From: JALOAT01 sp041687015
GTDB taxonomy: Bacteria; Pseudomonadota; Gammaproteobacteria; Thiohalomonadales; Thiohalomonadaceae
Reading direction: 5' to 3'
DNA length: 64,000 bases
Assembly: GCA_041687015.1 (NCBI GenBank)
Contig: JAWLCT010000001.1
Location: 1-64,000, forward strand
This document shows positions 18,457 through 26,979 of this stretch, piece by piece (positions within the stretch are counted from its first letter, which is position 1; each line of letters starts with the position of its first letter). A program made the translations under genes and the position numbers. The notes under the pieces are model-generated. The model ran no database searches. It was not told the DNA's origin and saw only the letters and a program-made list of their open reading frames with translations.

Positions 18457-18927
18457 TCAGTTCTTCTTGTTTTCGGTGGTGATGAAGGACTCGATGCCTT
18501 CCGCCGTGACCATCCCCAACTTATGGGCGACCACCTGTCCCTCGGGCGATACCAGGAAGGTGGTGGGCAGGCCTGCGATGGGGCCCAGCGCGGTCATTTC
18601 CGGTTCGCTCAGCAACACCGGATAGCTCACCAGAAACTGTTCCACAAAGCCGGCGATGTCTTCGGGAGGGGCGCCCTGTTCCATGTTCACACCGATCACC
18701 ACCGCGTCATTGTCCTTGTGACGCTCGTGAAAATTCACCAGCTCGGGCATTTCCTCCACGCAAGGCGGACACCAGGTGGCCCAGTAGTTCACCACCACCC
18801 ATTTGCCGCGGTAGTCCGAAAGCCTGTGGGTCTTTCCGTCAATACCGGTCAGGGTGAAGTCGGCGCCAGAGGCCGAGATCTGCGTGGCCGTGAACAAACC
18901 GAGAATCAAGACAAGCGTGCGTACCAT
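18457..18927 (-). CDS. TlpA-family thiol:disulfide oxidoreductase
   Basis: A 156-residue thioredoxin-like protein with an N-terminal signal or anchor (MVRTLVLILGLFTATQISA), the AhpC/TSA-Redoxin fold, and the active site W-C53-P-P-C56 in NYWATWCPPCVEEMPEL. The cis-proline is in AGLPTTFLV. TlpA and ResA relatives keep cytochrome c apoproteins or copper-site proteins reduced in the periplasm. It is followed at once by a second thioredoxin-fold gene. Confidence 0.9.
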   Translation of the reverse strand: MVRTLVLILGLFTATQISASGADFTLTGIDGKTHRLSDYRGKWVVVNYWATWCPPCVEEMPELVNFHERHKDNDAVVIGVNMEQGAPPEDIAGFVEQFLVSYPVLLSEPEMTALGPIAGLPTTFLVSPEGQVVAHKLGMVTAEGIESFITTENKKN

Positions 18928-19080
18928 TCCGTCTCCTTAGCTCGCAATTCGTCCAACCTGCCACCGGGCAGGCATGGATCGCAATATCCCCTACGTATTG
19001 CCCGCCAGCCACGGGATGGATTCTTTCCTTCCAGAATAGAGTGCGGGAAAGCGAGAGAATATTCCCGATTGACGCGCGCC

Positions 19081-19114
19081 AAAAACAGAAGGGCCCCTGT
19101 AAAGGGGCCCTTCT
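19081..19114 (-). terminator. Rho-independent terminator of the LysM lipoprotein gene
   Basis: AGAAGGGCCCC (19087-19097) and GGGGCCCTTCT (19104-19114) form a perfect 11-bp stem with a 6-base loop. On the minus strand it is followed by a run of T residues (complement of 19081-19085). It lies about 20 bases beyond the stop of the LysM gene. Confidence 0.85.
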
Positions 19115-19136
19115 TTGGTTTCCTCGGCTACGGCCT

Positions 19137-19778
19137 TCAGCGGGCGAGGTAAGCCTTGTCAGACTCCTCCACCACGCCCAATGACCAGGCGCCGCGGGTA
19201 CGGGCATGGCGGGCTGCGTCGACCATGTCAGCGGAGCTCGCGGCACGGTCGATGCTGAACACCTGGCCGGGATAGATCAGGTCCGCGTCCTGGATGCTGT
19301 CGCGGTTCGCCTTGTAGATCAGCGGCCAGTGATACGGGTTGCCGTAGATTTCCGGCTTGGCGGAGATGTTCCACAGGTTATCGCCACGTTCGACCTGGTA
19401 GGTGGCGTCAGCCGAAGCGGCAATGCGGGCCTCTTCGCTGCGCTTCTGCTCGATGGCGTTTTCGGCTTGGCGGCGCGCCTGGTGAGCGAGCTCGACCGCA
19501 CGCGTCGTGTCACCGGCGTCCAGTGCCGCTTGGGCATCGGAAAGCAGCTGCTCGGAGTCACGCCACAGAGCGCCTTCGGCCTCGGCGCGACGAATGGCGG
19601 CGCGGGCATCCTCGATGGCCTGCATGGCCTCTTCCGAACTCGGGGCCATGGTCGCGGGGGCGGACTCGGCCGCAGGAGCCGGCTCGGCGGTCTCGGTGGG
19701 CGCCGTGGCGCAGCCGGTGGTCATCGCCGCAGCGATCACCAACAACCCCGCCATTTGTGCAATGGAATTCTTGTTCAT
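19137..19778 (-). CDS. LysM domain lipoprotein with DUF4398-like helical region
   Basis: A 213-residue predicted lipoprotein. The signal ends in the lipobox MTTGC, then follow an alanine/proline-rich linker, a helical segment (EEAMQAIEDARAAIRRAEAEG, then alanine-rich repeats) like that of DUF4398 proteins, and a C-terminal LysM-type module (ATYQVERGDNLWNISAKPEIYG ... LIYPGQVFSI) expected to bind peptidoglycan. The ATG at 19778 is preceded by AGGAG. It lies behind a smaller lipoprotein with a related helical region, suggesting duplication of that part. Confidence 0.85.
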   Translation of the reverse strand: MNKNSIAQMAGLLVIAAAMTTGCATAPTETAEPAPAAESAPATMAPSSEEAMQAIEDARAAIRRAEAEGALWRDSEQLLSDAQAALDAGDTTRAVELAHQARRQAENAIEQKRSEEARIAASADATYQVERGDNLWNISAKPEIYGNPYHWPLIYKANRDSIQDADLIYPGQVFSIDRAASSADMVDAARHARTRGAWSLGVVEESDKAYLAR

Positions 19779-19886
19779 GTTTGAGCTCCTGTGTTGCGCG
19801 GCCAACGCCGGCCACTGTTCGATGAAACGGTGAGGCATTATCGGGAAATCCGTGATGCGACGCCGGGACACCATCACACTTTATAC

Positions 19887-20204
19887 CTACGGACCCGCAC
19901 CGCTGGCTTCCACGGCACGGTCTCGGGCTGCGATGGCTTTTTGCTTGGCGGCGAGCGCGGCCTGGCGGGCGTTTTCGTATTCGCCCTGTTCGAGACTGCG
20001 CGTGGCGCGGGTCAGCAGTTCCTCGGCCTGATTCAGCGCCGCCGGGGCGTGCCGGTCAGCCTGAGCGTCCTGTGCGGCGCGGATGGCCTGACGGGCATCG
20101 CTCATTTCCTGTACCGGTGGCGAGATGGCACAGCCGACCATGGCCGTGACGACGAGAAAGAGGCCAAGAAGCCTTGCGGGAATGCGCTGGATAACTGCTT
20201 CCAT
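19887..20204 (-). CDS. DUF4398 domain lipoprotein
   Basis: A 105-residue predicted lipoprotein: a hydrophobic signal ending in AMVGC, then a helical, alanine-rich domain (SDARQAIRAAQDAQADRHAP, LNQAEELLTRA, EYENARQAALAAKQKA) typical of DUF4398. Function is unknown; the fold looks like a pair of TPR-like or coiled helices. It is followed by the LysM lipoprotein, and the two are probably co-transcribed from a promoter at 20247-20275. Confidence 0.85.
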   Translation of the reverse strand: MEAVIQRIPARLLGLFLVVTAMVGCAISPPVQEMSDARQAIRAAQDAQADRHAPAALNQAEELLTRATRSLEQGEYENARQAALAAKQKAIAARDRAVEASGAGP

Positions 20205-20246
20205 TCTATGTGGCGTGTTGCGAAAGCCGCCGATGAAGTGCGATTC

Positions 20247-20275
20247 ACCCTAACATCGGGTCTATAAGGTGTCAA
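20247..20275 (-). promoter_or_regulatory. Predicted sigma-70 promoter of the lipoprotein pair
   Basis: On the minus strand a perfect -35 TTGACA (20275-20270) is followed after 17 bases by TAGGGT (20252-20247), a 3/6 match to TATAAT. The start codon lies about 45 bases downstream at 20204. Confidence 0.45.
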
Positions 20276-20320
20276 CAATAAGGCGGTACAATACAGGGAG
20301 TTACCAACACGTTACCGAAC

Positions 20321-20668
20321 ATGAAAGCCACCATTTATCACAATCCCCGCTGCTCCAAGTCGCGCGGTGCGCTCGAGTTGCTGCAGCAACGCGGCGTCGC
20401 CACCGACGTGGTCGAATACCTGAAGACGCCGCCGGACCGGCAAACCCTCACCCATCTGCTCGACCTGCTCGGCATCGACCCACGTGCGTTGCTGCGCAAA
20501 GGTGAGGAAGAATACACCTCGCTCGGCCTCGATGATCCGGCACTCAGCCGCGCAGCGCTGCTGGATGCCATGATCGCGCATCCCCGCCTCATCGAGAGGC
20601 CCATCGTAGTCATCGGCAACAAGGCGGTGATCGGTCGCCCGCCCGAGAAGGTTCTGGAACTCCTCTGA
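20321..20668 (+). CDS. arsC: Arsenate reductase (glutaredoxin-dependent) ArsC family
   Basis: A 115-residue ArsC-type protein with the catalytic cysteine C11 in YHNPRCSKSRG, the EYLKTPP segment and the arginine-containing RLIERPIVVIGNKAVIGRPPE motif, as in E. coli ArsC/YfgD. It would reduce arsenate to arsenite with glutathione and glutaredoxin. No arsR, arsB or acr3 lies beside it, so a role outside an ars operon (YfgD-like) is possible. Its last base overlaps the start of wrbA. Confidence 0.9.
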   Translation: MKATIYHNPRCSKSRGALELLQQRGVATDVVEYLKTPPDRQTLTHLLDLLGIDPRALLRKGEEEYTSLGLDDPALSRAALLDAMIAHPRLIERPIVVIGNKAVIGRPPEKVLELL

Positions 20669-21267
20669 TGCAAGACATCCTGGTGCTTTATTACAGCCGC
20701 AGCGGTGCAACCGCCGAGATGGCGCGCCACATCGCGCGCGGCATTCACGAAGTCCCCGGCATGACTGCGCGCGTGCGCACGGTGCCACCTGTGTCCGCCG
20801 CCTGTGAAGCCGTGGCGCCGGCCGTTCCGTCGGACGGTCCGCCCTACGTGGAGACCCGTGATCTCGAAGAATGCGCCGGACTGCTGCTCGGCAGTCCCAC
20901 GCGCTTTGGCAACATGGCCGCACCGCTGAAATATTTCCTCGATTCCACCAGCACCCAATGGCTCGCGGGCAGCCTGGCGGGCAAACCGGCCGGCGTATTC
21001 ACCTCCACCGGATCACTGCATGGTGGTCAGGAAAGCACGCTGCTCTCCATGATGCTGCCGCTGCTGCACCATGGCATGTTGCTGGTGGGCATCCCTTACA
21101 GCGAATCCACCTTGCTGACCACGAGCACGGGCGGCACGCCCTACGGTGCGAGTCACGTAGCCGGTGCCTCGGATGAACGACCGGTCTCGGAAGAAGAGAA
21201 AGCATTGTGCCGCGCGCTGGGGCGGCGCGTCGCCGGGATCGCCCGTCGCCTCGCGGAGAACGCATGA
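20668..21267 (+). CDS. wrbA: NAD(P)H:quinone oxidoreductase WrbA (flavodoxin-like)
   Basis: A 199-residue flavodoxin-fold enzyme that reduces quinones with two electrons using FMN. The FMN phosphate loop is YYSRSGATAEMA near the N-terminus, and the family motifs GSPTRFGNMAAPLKYFLD, FTSTGSLHGGQESTLLSM and PYSESTL are all present. It overlaps arsC by one base and DUF2069 by four (ATGA), so the three genes form one unit. Confidence 0.95.
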   Translation: MQDILVLYYSRSGATAEMARHIARGIHEVPGMTARVRTVPPVSAACEAVAPAVPSDGPPYVETRDLEECAGLLLGSPTRFGNMAAPLKYFLDSTSTQWLAGSLAGKPAGVFTSTGSLHGGQESTLLSMMLPLLHHGMLLVGIPYSESTLLTTSTGGTPYGASHVAGASDERPVSEEEKALCRALGRRVAGIARRLAENA

Positions 21268-21620
21268 TGTCCGCCTCGCGTTGGCACGCGCTTACGCTGC
21301 TGGGTTACTTCGGTTTGTTCGCACTGCTGATGGCTTGGATCGGCTGGCTTTCCCCACCGGAAACAGTGCCCCGCAGCATCGCCTTGCTGATTGCTGTGGG
21401 TCCGCTGCTGTTCCCGCTGCGCGGGTTGTTGCACGGACGCACCTATACCCACGCCTGGAGCAGCTTTCTTGCGCTGTTCTACTTCGCCTATGGCACGGCC
21501 GAGGCCTTCAGCGGCTCGCCCGTGCAGGCCCTCGCCACCGCCGCAGCCCTGTTCGCGCTGCTGTGGTTCGTCTCCGCCATTCTGTTTGTCCGCGCGCGGA
21601 AACGCGAACAGCGCTCCTAG
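21264..21620 (+). CDS. DUF2069 inner-membrane protein
   Basis: A 118-residue protein with four hydrophobic helices and the pattern RWHALTLLGYFGLF ... FPLRGLLHGRTYTHAWSSFLALFYF, typical of DUF2069, which commonly follows wrbA in gammaproteobacteria. The function is unknown. The ATG at 21264 overlaps the wrbA stop; the next ATG (21267) is equally possible, with GGAG upstream of both. Confidence 0.88.
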   Translation: MMSASRWHALTLLGYFGLFALLMAWIGWLSPPETVPRSIALLIAVGPLLFPLRGLLHGRTYTHAWSSFLALFYFAYGTAEAFSGSPVQALATAAALFALLWFVSAILFVRARKREQRS

Positions 21621-21623
21621 CTG

Positions 21624-21763
21624 ACGCGGAGAGCGCCGAGGCGCAGAGGACGCGGAGTTCTTCCGTTCAAATGCGGGCGCACAGGGCGCAGGTCAGCGCG
21701 GGCATAATCCACGCTTTCCTTCGCGGCCTCTGCGCCTCCGCGTCCTCCGCGTTGCCCTGTGTA
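21624..21763. repeat. Composite inverted-arm element D2 (CGCGGAG type)
   Basis: The left arm at 21624-21657 has GACGCGGAGAGCGCCGAGG and AGGACGCGGAG; the right arm at 21722-21757 reads CTCTGCGCCTCCGCGTCC then TCCGCGTT. It sits between the convergent DUF2069 and hda genes, 3 bases from each stop region, so it could terminate both. The core has no REP pair. Confidence 0.75.
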
Positions 21764-21766
21764 GAC

Positions 21767-22444
21767 TCAGCCGAGGAGTTCGCGCAGGAAGGGAATGGTG
21801 ATGCGGCGCTTGGCAACCAATGACGCCGCGTCGAGACGGTCGAGCAGCGCGAAAAGCGAGTGGGTGTCGCGCGCGAAGCGGCGCATGAGGTAGGCGGCCA
21901 CGTCTTCCGAGAGTTCGAACCCACGCGCTCGCGCGCGCGCCCGTAGGGCGGCGGACTTGCCGTCCTCGTCGAGGGGATGCAACTGGTAGACGGGCCCCCA
22001 GCCCAGGCGCGAAACCAGATCGGGCAAGCCGATGCCGAGCCCCGCAGGCGGTTGCTGCCCCGAGGCAATCATGCGTCCGCCCCCGTCGCGCACACGGTTG
22101 TAAAGATGGAACAGGGCCTGTTCCCAATCACTGCGCCCGGCAATGGCCTCCACATCATCCAGACACACCAGACCCGCCGCTTCCAGACCGTCGAACACTT
22201 CGGGATCCGTCGCCACCAGCTCACCCATGGGCAGATAAACGGGCGCGCCGCCCGCATCCGCCGCGGCGTGGCAGGCGGCCTGCAGCAGGTGCGATTTGCC
22301 TGCACCACTGCCACCCCACAGGTAGACGAACGGTTCATCACCACGCAACGCATGCAGCAACGCGCCGTTGGCACCGGTGTGGAAGTTGTCGAACGTGGCG
22401 CCGTCGGGCAGGGCCAGGCGCAGGGCGAGTTGTGCAGCGGTCAA
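21767..22444 (-). CDS. hda: DnaA regulatory inactivator Hda
   Basis: A 225-residue AAA+ protein related to DnaA domain III. With the DNA-loaded clamp it stimulates ATP hydrolysis by DnaA and prevents re-initiation. It shows N-terminal QLALRLALPDGATFDNF, resembling the clamp-binding QL-x-L motif, Walker A GGSGAGKSHLL and Walker B CLDDVEAI. The start is TTG at 22444, overlapping the upstream permease stop (TTGA); Hda genes often use rare start codons. It follows a PerM-like gene, as in other gammaproteobacteria. Confidence 0.93.
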   Translation of the reverse strand: MTAAQLALRLALPDGATFDNFHTGANGALLHALRGDEPFVYLWGGSGAGKSHLLQAACHAAADAGGAPVYLPMGELVATDPEVFDGLEAAGLVCLDDVEAIAGRSDWEQALFHLYNRVRDGGGRMIASGQQPPAGLGIGLPDLVSRLGWGPVYQLHPLDEDGKSAALRARARARGFELSEDVAAYLMRRFARDTHSLFALLDRLDAASLVAKRRITIPFLRELLG

Positions 22445-23502
22445 GGCAAGGGGGCTCCGTATAGATCGCTCGCCAGATAGCGTTCATGGGCATAGCGCAG
22501 CAATACCATGATCACCGCCGCCACCGGCAAGGCGATGAGCACACCGACGAAACCGAACAATTGGCCGCCGGCGAGCACCGCGAAAATGACTGCGAGCGGA
22601 TGCAGGCCGATGCGATCGCCGAGCAGCCACGGCGTCAGCACGAAACCCTCGAGCAACTGCCCCACGGTGAACACGGCAAGCACACCCAGCAGCGGCAGCC
22701 ACTCACCAAACTGCATGGCCGCGGCGACACCCGCCGCCACGATGCCCACGGCGAAACCAAGATAGGGCACGAAACTCACCAGCCCGGCCAACAGGCCGAT
22801 GAGCAGGGCCAGCTCCAGACCGACCAGGGCGAGGCCCGTGCTGTACACCAGGCCGAGGGCGAGCATGACCAGCAACTGGCCGCGGAAAAAGGCACCGAGC
22901 ACCTGGTCGGCCGCCTGCGCGAGCCCGGCCACCACCGCCTCGGCACGCCGCGGTACCAATTCGTGCACACGCGCCACCAGCAGGTCCCAGTCGCGCAACA
23001 GGTAAAAGGTGGCCACCGGAACCAGCAGAAGGTTGCCAATCCAGGCGATCAGGGTGAGACCGGTGCGCGACACCCCACCAAGGGTCGCCGCCAGCAGGCC
23101 GCCGGCTTCAGGCCAGTACTGCCGAGCGTATTCCGCCAGCGACGCAGAGTCGAGTTTCGGCAGTGTCAGGCCGAATCGCGTCTCGATCCACGGCAGAATA
23201 TTGGTCTGTATCCGATCCAGGTAGTCGGGTAGCCGCCGCACGAGTACGCCGACCTGCTCTGCCAGCAGGGGCACCACCACCAGCGCCAGCGCGAACACGG
23301 CGAGGGTCAGCAGACAGAACACCAGCACCACGGCAAGGGTGCGCGAGAGGCGCATGCGTTCCAGCCGATCCACCAGTGGATCCCCGATGTAGGCGAGAAC
23401 GGCGCCGATCATGAACGGCGTCAGTATCGGCGCCAGCAGATAGATGAGAACACCGGCAACCGCGAAGCCGACCAGAACCAGTGCTTTGCTTGCCGTGCTC
23501 AA
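22441..23502 (-). CDS. AI-2E family transporter (PerM/YdiK-like permease)
   Basis: A 353-residue membrane protein with about eight hydrophobic helices in the AI-2 exporter/PerM family layout (LAPILTPFMIGAVLAYIGDPLVDRLE; later GLLAGLVSFVPYLGFAVG). The substrate is uncertain. The start was placed at TTG 23502, because GGAGG stands eight to nine bases upstream and the codon overlaps the preceding stop (TTGA); an ATG at 23544 would add 14 residues inside the previous gene. It is coupled to hda by a second TTGA overlap. Confidence 0.88.
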   Translation of the reverse strand: MSTASKALVLVGFAVAGVLIYLLAPILTPFMIGAVLAYIGDPLVDRLERMRLSRTLAVVLVFCLLTLAVFALALVVVPLLAEQVGVLVRRLPDYLDRIQTNILPWIETRFGLTLPKLDSASLAEYARQYWPEAGGLLAATLGGVSRTGLTLIAWIGNLLLVPVATFYLLRDWDLLVARVHELVPRRAEAVVAGLAQAADQVLGAFFRGQLLVMLALGLVYSTGLALVGLELALLIGLLAGLVSFVPYLGFAVGIVAAGVAAAMQFGEWLPLLGVLAVFTVGQLLEGFVLTPWLLGDRIGLHPLAVIFAVLAGGQLFGFVGVLIALPVAAVIMVLLRYAHERYLASDLYGAPLP

Positions 23503-24059
23503 GGATGTTTCCTCCGTGATTCGTTCCAGGCACGGCGACTCCATACCCCGATGTAATGGAGGCCGCTCAACAGGGTGCTGGCATATACCGCCCCCACCAG
23601 CAGATCGGTCGACCACACCGGCAACCAGCCGAGTCCGGCACTGACCATGGCCACCACCGCGAGGGCGATCTGCAGCACGGTGTTGAGCTTGCTGATCAGA
23701 CTCGGCGCCATTTCCACCGGGCCGATGCACAGGCGGTACACGGCAGCGCCGGTGACGATGACGAGGTCGCGGGTGAACACCGCAATCACTAACATCAGCG
23801 GCACGAAACCGAGCGCGCCAAGGGCCAGGTAGACCGTTACGAGCAGCAGTTTGTCGGCCAGCGGGTCGAGCAGTGCACCGAGCGGGCTTTGCCAGCCGTA
23901 GTGCCGGGCCAGGAAGCCGTCGATGCCATCGGATGCGCCCGCCAGCGCGAACAACAGCAGTGCCCAGCCGAACTCCCCGTTCAACAGGGCCCAGGCGAGC
24001 GGGGCCACGAGGAGGATTCTGAGAATGGTGATGAGGTTGGGCAGGTCCCGCCGCGTCAC
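23499..24059 (-). CDS. CDP-alcohol phosphatidyltransferase family protein
   Basis: A 186-residue membrane protein with the CDP-alcohol motif intact (DGIDGFLARHYGWQSPLGAL then LDPLADK), related to PgsA phosphatidylglycerophosphate synthases and other short members of the family. The acceptor alcohol cannot be read from sequence. The start GTG at 24059 overlaps the stop of the DUF2066 gene, and its stop overlaps the permease start. Confidence 0.88.
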   Translation of the reverse strand: MTRRDLPNLITILRILLVAPLAWALLNGEFGWALLLFALAGASDGIDGFLARHYGWQSPLGALLDPLADKLLLVTVYLALGALGFVPLMLVIAVFTRDLVIVTGAAVYRLCIGPVEMAPSLISKLNTVLQIALAVVAMVSAGLGWLPVWSTDLLVGAVYASTLLSGLHYIGVWSRRAWNESRRKHP

Positions 24060-25105
24060 TTCAACAGCCGGTATCTGAGCTCTGCCTGCGCCGGGATCGG
24101 TGCCGGACCGTTATCCGGGGCCAGCGTGTCGCCCAGGCCGATGGCCTGCACCAGCGTGTGCGCCGCCCCTTGCAGGGTGAGCCGGTAAACGATCCGGTCA
24201 CTTTCCACCGTGACCAGTTCGACGCGGGATACGCCGGACAAGGCGTCCAGATAATCCATGGCGCGCATGTAATCGGCCAGGCTGCGCACGTCGCTCACCT
24301 GCACCGTCACGGCACTCGCCCCGCCGACGGCCTGGGTATAGGCCATGGCGATCTCGTCCGTGGCGTGGTCCAGGCCCGCCGCCAACACCTCGTCGAGGGT
24401 GCCGGCATGTTCCCAGCGCTGGGCACGGTTGCCTTGATACAGGGTGAAGCGCGCGCGATACGCGTCGCCGTTACGGAACAGTGCGCCGGCCAGCACGGCC
24501 TGAGCCTGGTAGCGCTCCGAGGCGGACTGGATCACGTCGCGAAAGTCGCCCCACACGTCGGCGGGCTGGATCCGCTGGAGGTCCTGCAAATCAAGCAGGG
24601 GCAGGTGCACGGGCAGGCCGCGCCGGTCGGCCTGGGCGGCCGCTGCTGCGGCGATGGGACTGGGGTCGTTCGCACCGACCAGACGCCGCTGGCCATGCTC
24701 CTCGACGGCAAGCCACAGCAACGTGGCGGGACGCACCGCACCCCACACCGGCAGCTGGTGCTGGCGCAACAATGCGTTGACCGCGTTCTGGTCGAAGCGG
24801 GCCCAAAAACCCAACCCGCCAGGTCCAGCCTGGCCGGACTGCTCACGGTAGCGGAACTGTTGGACGTACCGGTCCGGCGTGGCGAGGGCGTCGCTCAGCA
24901 CCGCTTCCCGGGATACGGCACCGTAACCGCTCACCTTGGCCAGCACTTGCTCAAAAACCGCACGCAAGGCCGCCTGCCGCTCCTCGGCCCCCTGGCCGGC
25001 GACCGGTACTTCCGCCTCGTAAAGATTGCGGACCTCGTCAGCCGTGACCGGGCCGAAGGCGAACAAGGACAGGAGAAAAACCAGGTGGAGGCAAGCACGC
25101 TTCAT
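24056..25105 (-). CDS. DUF2066 domain-containing protein
   Basis: A 349-residue exported protein with a signal peptide (MKRACLHLVFLLSLFAFGPVTA), then VRNLYEAEVPVAGQ ... ALRAVFEQVLAKVSG, the DUF2066 signature. It has no known function. It is the first gene of the chain DUF2066, phosphatidyltransferase, PerM-like permease and hda, an order conserved in many gammaproteobacteria. It is divergent from purM. Confidence 0.88.
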   Translation of the reverse strand: MKRACLHLVFLLSLFAFGPVTADEVRNLYEAEVPVAGQGAEERQAALRAVFEQVLAKVSGYGAVSREAVLSDALATPDRYVQQFRYREQSGQAGPGGLGFWARFDQNAVNALLRQHQLPVWGAVRPATLLWLAVEEHGQRRLVGANDPSPIAAAAAAQADRRGLPVHLPLLDLQDLQRIQPADVWGDFRDVIQSASERYQAQAVLAGALFRNGDAYRARFTLYQGNRAQRWEHAGTLDEVLAAGLDHATDEIAMAYTQAVGGASAVTVQVSDVRSLADYMRAMDYLDALSGVSRVELVTVESDRIVYRLTLQGAAHTLVQAIGLGDTLAPDNGPAPIPAQAELRYRLLK

Positions 25106-25288
25106 GCCCGCGCAAGCTATGCGACCGACCCCGGCAAGTCAAGCGCACCGCGCGCATCCCGGGGCGAAGTTCGCGCAATGGCAACCAGCAATCGCGCGCT
25201 GCGGCGCGTGTACTCGCCTGCCCCGCGTCCCCGGGCTTTGTTAGAATGAGCCACTTTCCTCCGCTCCCCCCATTCAAAGGTGAAAAAG

Positions 25289-26347
25289 GTGGCCGACCAA
25301 AAGCAGGGTGCGCCCGGCAAGGGCCTCAGTTACCGCGATGCCGGTGTCGATATCGACGCGGGCAATGCCCTGGTGCAACGCATCAAACCCCAGGCGGCGC
25401 GCACCCGCCGTCCCGGGATACTCGGCGGCATTGGCGGCTTCGGCGCCCTGTTCGAAGTGCCGGTGGACCGTTACCGCGAGCCTGTGCTGGTCTCCGGCAC
25501 CGACGGCGTGGGCACCAAGCTGCGGCTTGCCATGGACCTGAACAAGCACGACACCATCGGCATCGATCTGGTGGCCATGTGCGTCAACGACCTTGTGGTC
25601 CAGGGCGCTGAACCGTTGTTTTTCCTGGATTACTACGCCACCGGCCAGCTGGATGTGGATGCCGCCGCCGACGTGGTGAAGGGCATCGCCGACGGCTGCG
25701 TGCAGGCGGGCTGTGCCCTGGTGGGCGGCGAGACGGCCGAGATGCCCGGCATGTATCACGGTGGGGACTACGACCTCGCCGGCTTCTGCGTGGGCGTAGT
25801 GGAAAAAAGCAAAATCATCGACGGCAGCGCGGTGAAGCCGGGTGATGCCCTCATCGGCCTGGCCTCCTCCGGGCCACACTCCAACGGCTACTCCCTGGTG
25901 CGCAAGGTCATCGAGACCAGCGGCGCGCGCCTGGACCAGGCCTTCGAGGGCCGCACCCTGGGCGAGGTAATGCTCGAACCCACCCGCATCTATGTGAAGC
26001 CGCTGCTGGCGCTCATGGCGAATGTGGAAGTCCATGCGCTGGCCCACATCACCGGGGGCGGCCTGCTGGAAAATGTGCCACGCGTGCTGCCCGAGAACTG
26101 TCGCGCGGTGTTCGATACCAAGGCCTGGACCCGCCCGGCGGTGTTCGACTGGCTCCAGCAGCAGGGCAACATCGCCGACCTGGAGATGTATCGCACGTTC
26201 AATTGCGGTATCGGCATGGTGGTATGTGTCGCCGATGCGGACAAGCAGCGCGCCCTGGAAGGCCTGCGCGCGGCCGGCGAAACGGCCCACATCATCGGTT
26301 ACGTGGAAGGGAGCGCCGCGGGCGAAGAGCAGGTGGTGTTCCGGTGA
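25289..26347 (+). CDS. purM: Phosphoribosylformylglycinamidine cyclo-ligase
   Basis: AIR synthetase, step 5 of purine synthesis. The 352-residue protein has SYRDAGVDIDAGNALV at the N-terminus, GTDGVGTKL and GGETAEMPGMY for ATP and substrate binding, and GLASSGPHSNGYSLVR; length is normal. The start GTG at 25289 has AAGG eight bases upstream; a GTG at 25280 would add three residues. TAGAAT at 25242-25247 is a candidate -10. purN overlaps its end. Confidence 0.96.
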   Translation: MADQKQGAPGKGLSYRDAGVDIDAGNALVQRIKPQAARTRRPGILGGIGGFGALFEVPVDRYREPVLVSGTDGVGTKLRLAMDLNKHDTIGIDLVAMCVNDLVVQGAEPLFFLDYYATGQLDVDAAADVVKGIADGCVQAGCALVGGETAEMPGMYHGGDYDLAGFCVGVVEKSKIIDGSAVKPGDALIGLASSGPHSNGYSLVRKVIETSGARLDQAFEGRTLGEVMLEPTRIYVKPLLALMANVEVHALAHITGGGLLENVPRVLPENCRAVFDTKAWTRPAVFDWLQQQGNIADLEMYRTFNCGIGMVVCVADADKQRALEGLRAAGETAHIIGYVEGSAAGEEQVVFR

Positions 26348-26979
26348 GTTCCGGCGCTGAAGCGCGCCTGCCGGTGGTGGTGCTGGTGTCGGGTGGTGGC
26401 AGCAACCTGCAGGCCATCCTCGACGCCGCCCCCGCCCTGTCCATCGACGTGTGCGCGGTGCTCAGCAACCGCGCCGACTGCTACGGCCTGGAGCGCGCAC
26501 GCCGTGCCGGCATTCCCGCCGTGTTCGTGGACCCCAAGGCCCACACGGACCGCGCCGGCTATGACGCGGCGCTCGCCGAAGCCATCGACGGATTCCAGCC
26601 CGGACTGGTGGTGCTGGCAGGCTTCATGCGTATTCTGAGTGACGCTTTCGTACGCCGTTACGAGGGTCGCCTGATGAATATTCATCCTTCCCTGCTGCCC
26701 AAATACCGCGGCCTCGACACCCATGCGCGCTGCCTCGCGGCCGGTGATCGGGAGCACGGGGCCACGGTGCACTTCGTCACCCCCGAACTGGACGCCGGAC
26801 CTATCATCGTGCAGGCACGCGTGCCGGTATACCCCGATGACACGCCGGAAACACTCGCGGCGCGTGTGCTCGAACAGGAACACCGCATCTACCCGGCGGC
26901 GATCGGCTGGTTTGCCGAAGGCCGCCTCGGCTTGCGTGACGGTGTCGCTCTATTGGACGGTAAACCCGCCGCCTTATGA
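26344..26979 (+). CDS. purN: Phosphoribosylglycinamide formyltransferase
   Basis: GAR transformylase, which uses 10-formyltetrahydrofolate. The 211-residue protein has LVSGGGSNLQAI, the catalytic Asn-His pair in MNIHPSLLPKYRGLDTH, and the aspartate in HFVTPELDAGPII. The GTG start at 26344 overlaps the purM stop (GTGA), and its own stop overlaps the start of a TonB-dependent receptor gene (ATGA), an unusual coupling. Confidence 0.96.
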   Translation: MSSGAEARLPVVVLVSGGGSNLQAILDAAPALSIDVCAVLSNRADCYGLERARRAGIPAVFVDPKAHTDRAGYDAALAEAIDGFQPGLVVLAGFMRILSDAFVRRYEGRLMNIHPSLLPKYRGLDTHARCLAAGDREHGATVHFVTPELDAGPIIVQARVPVYPDDTPETLAARVLEQEHRIYPAAIGWFAEGRLGLRDGVALLDGKPAAL

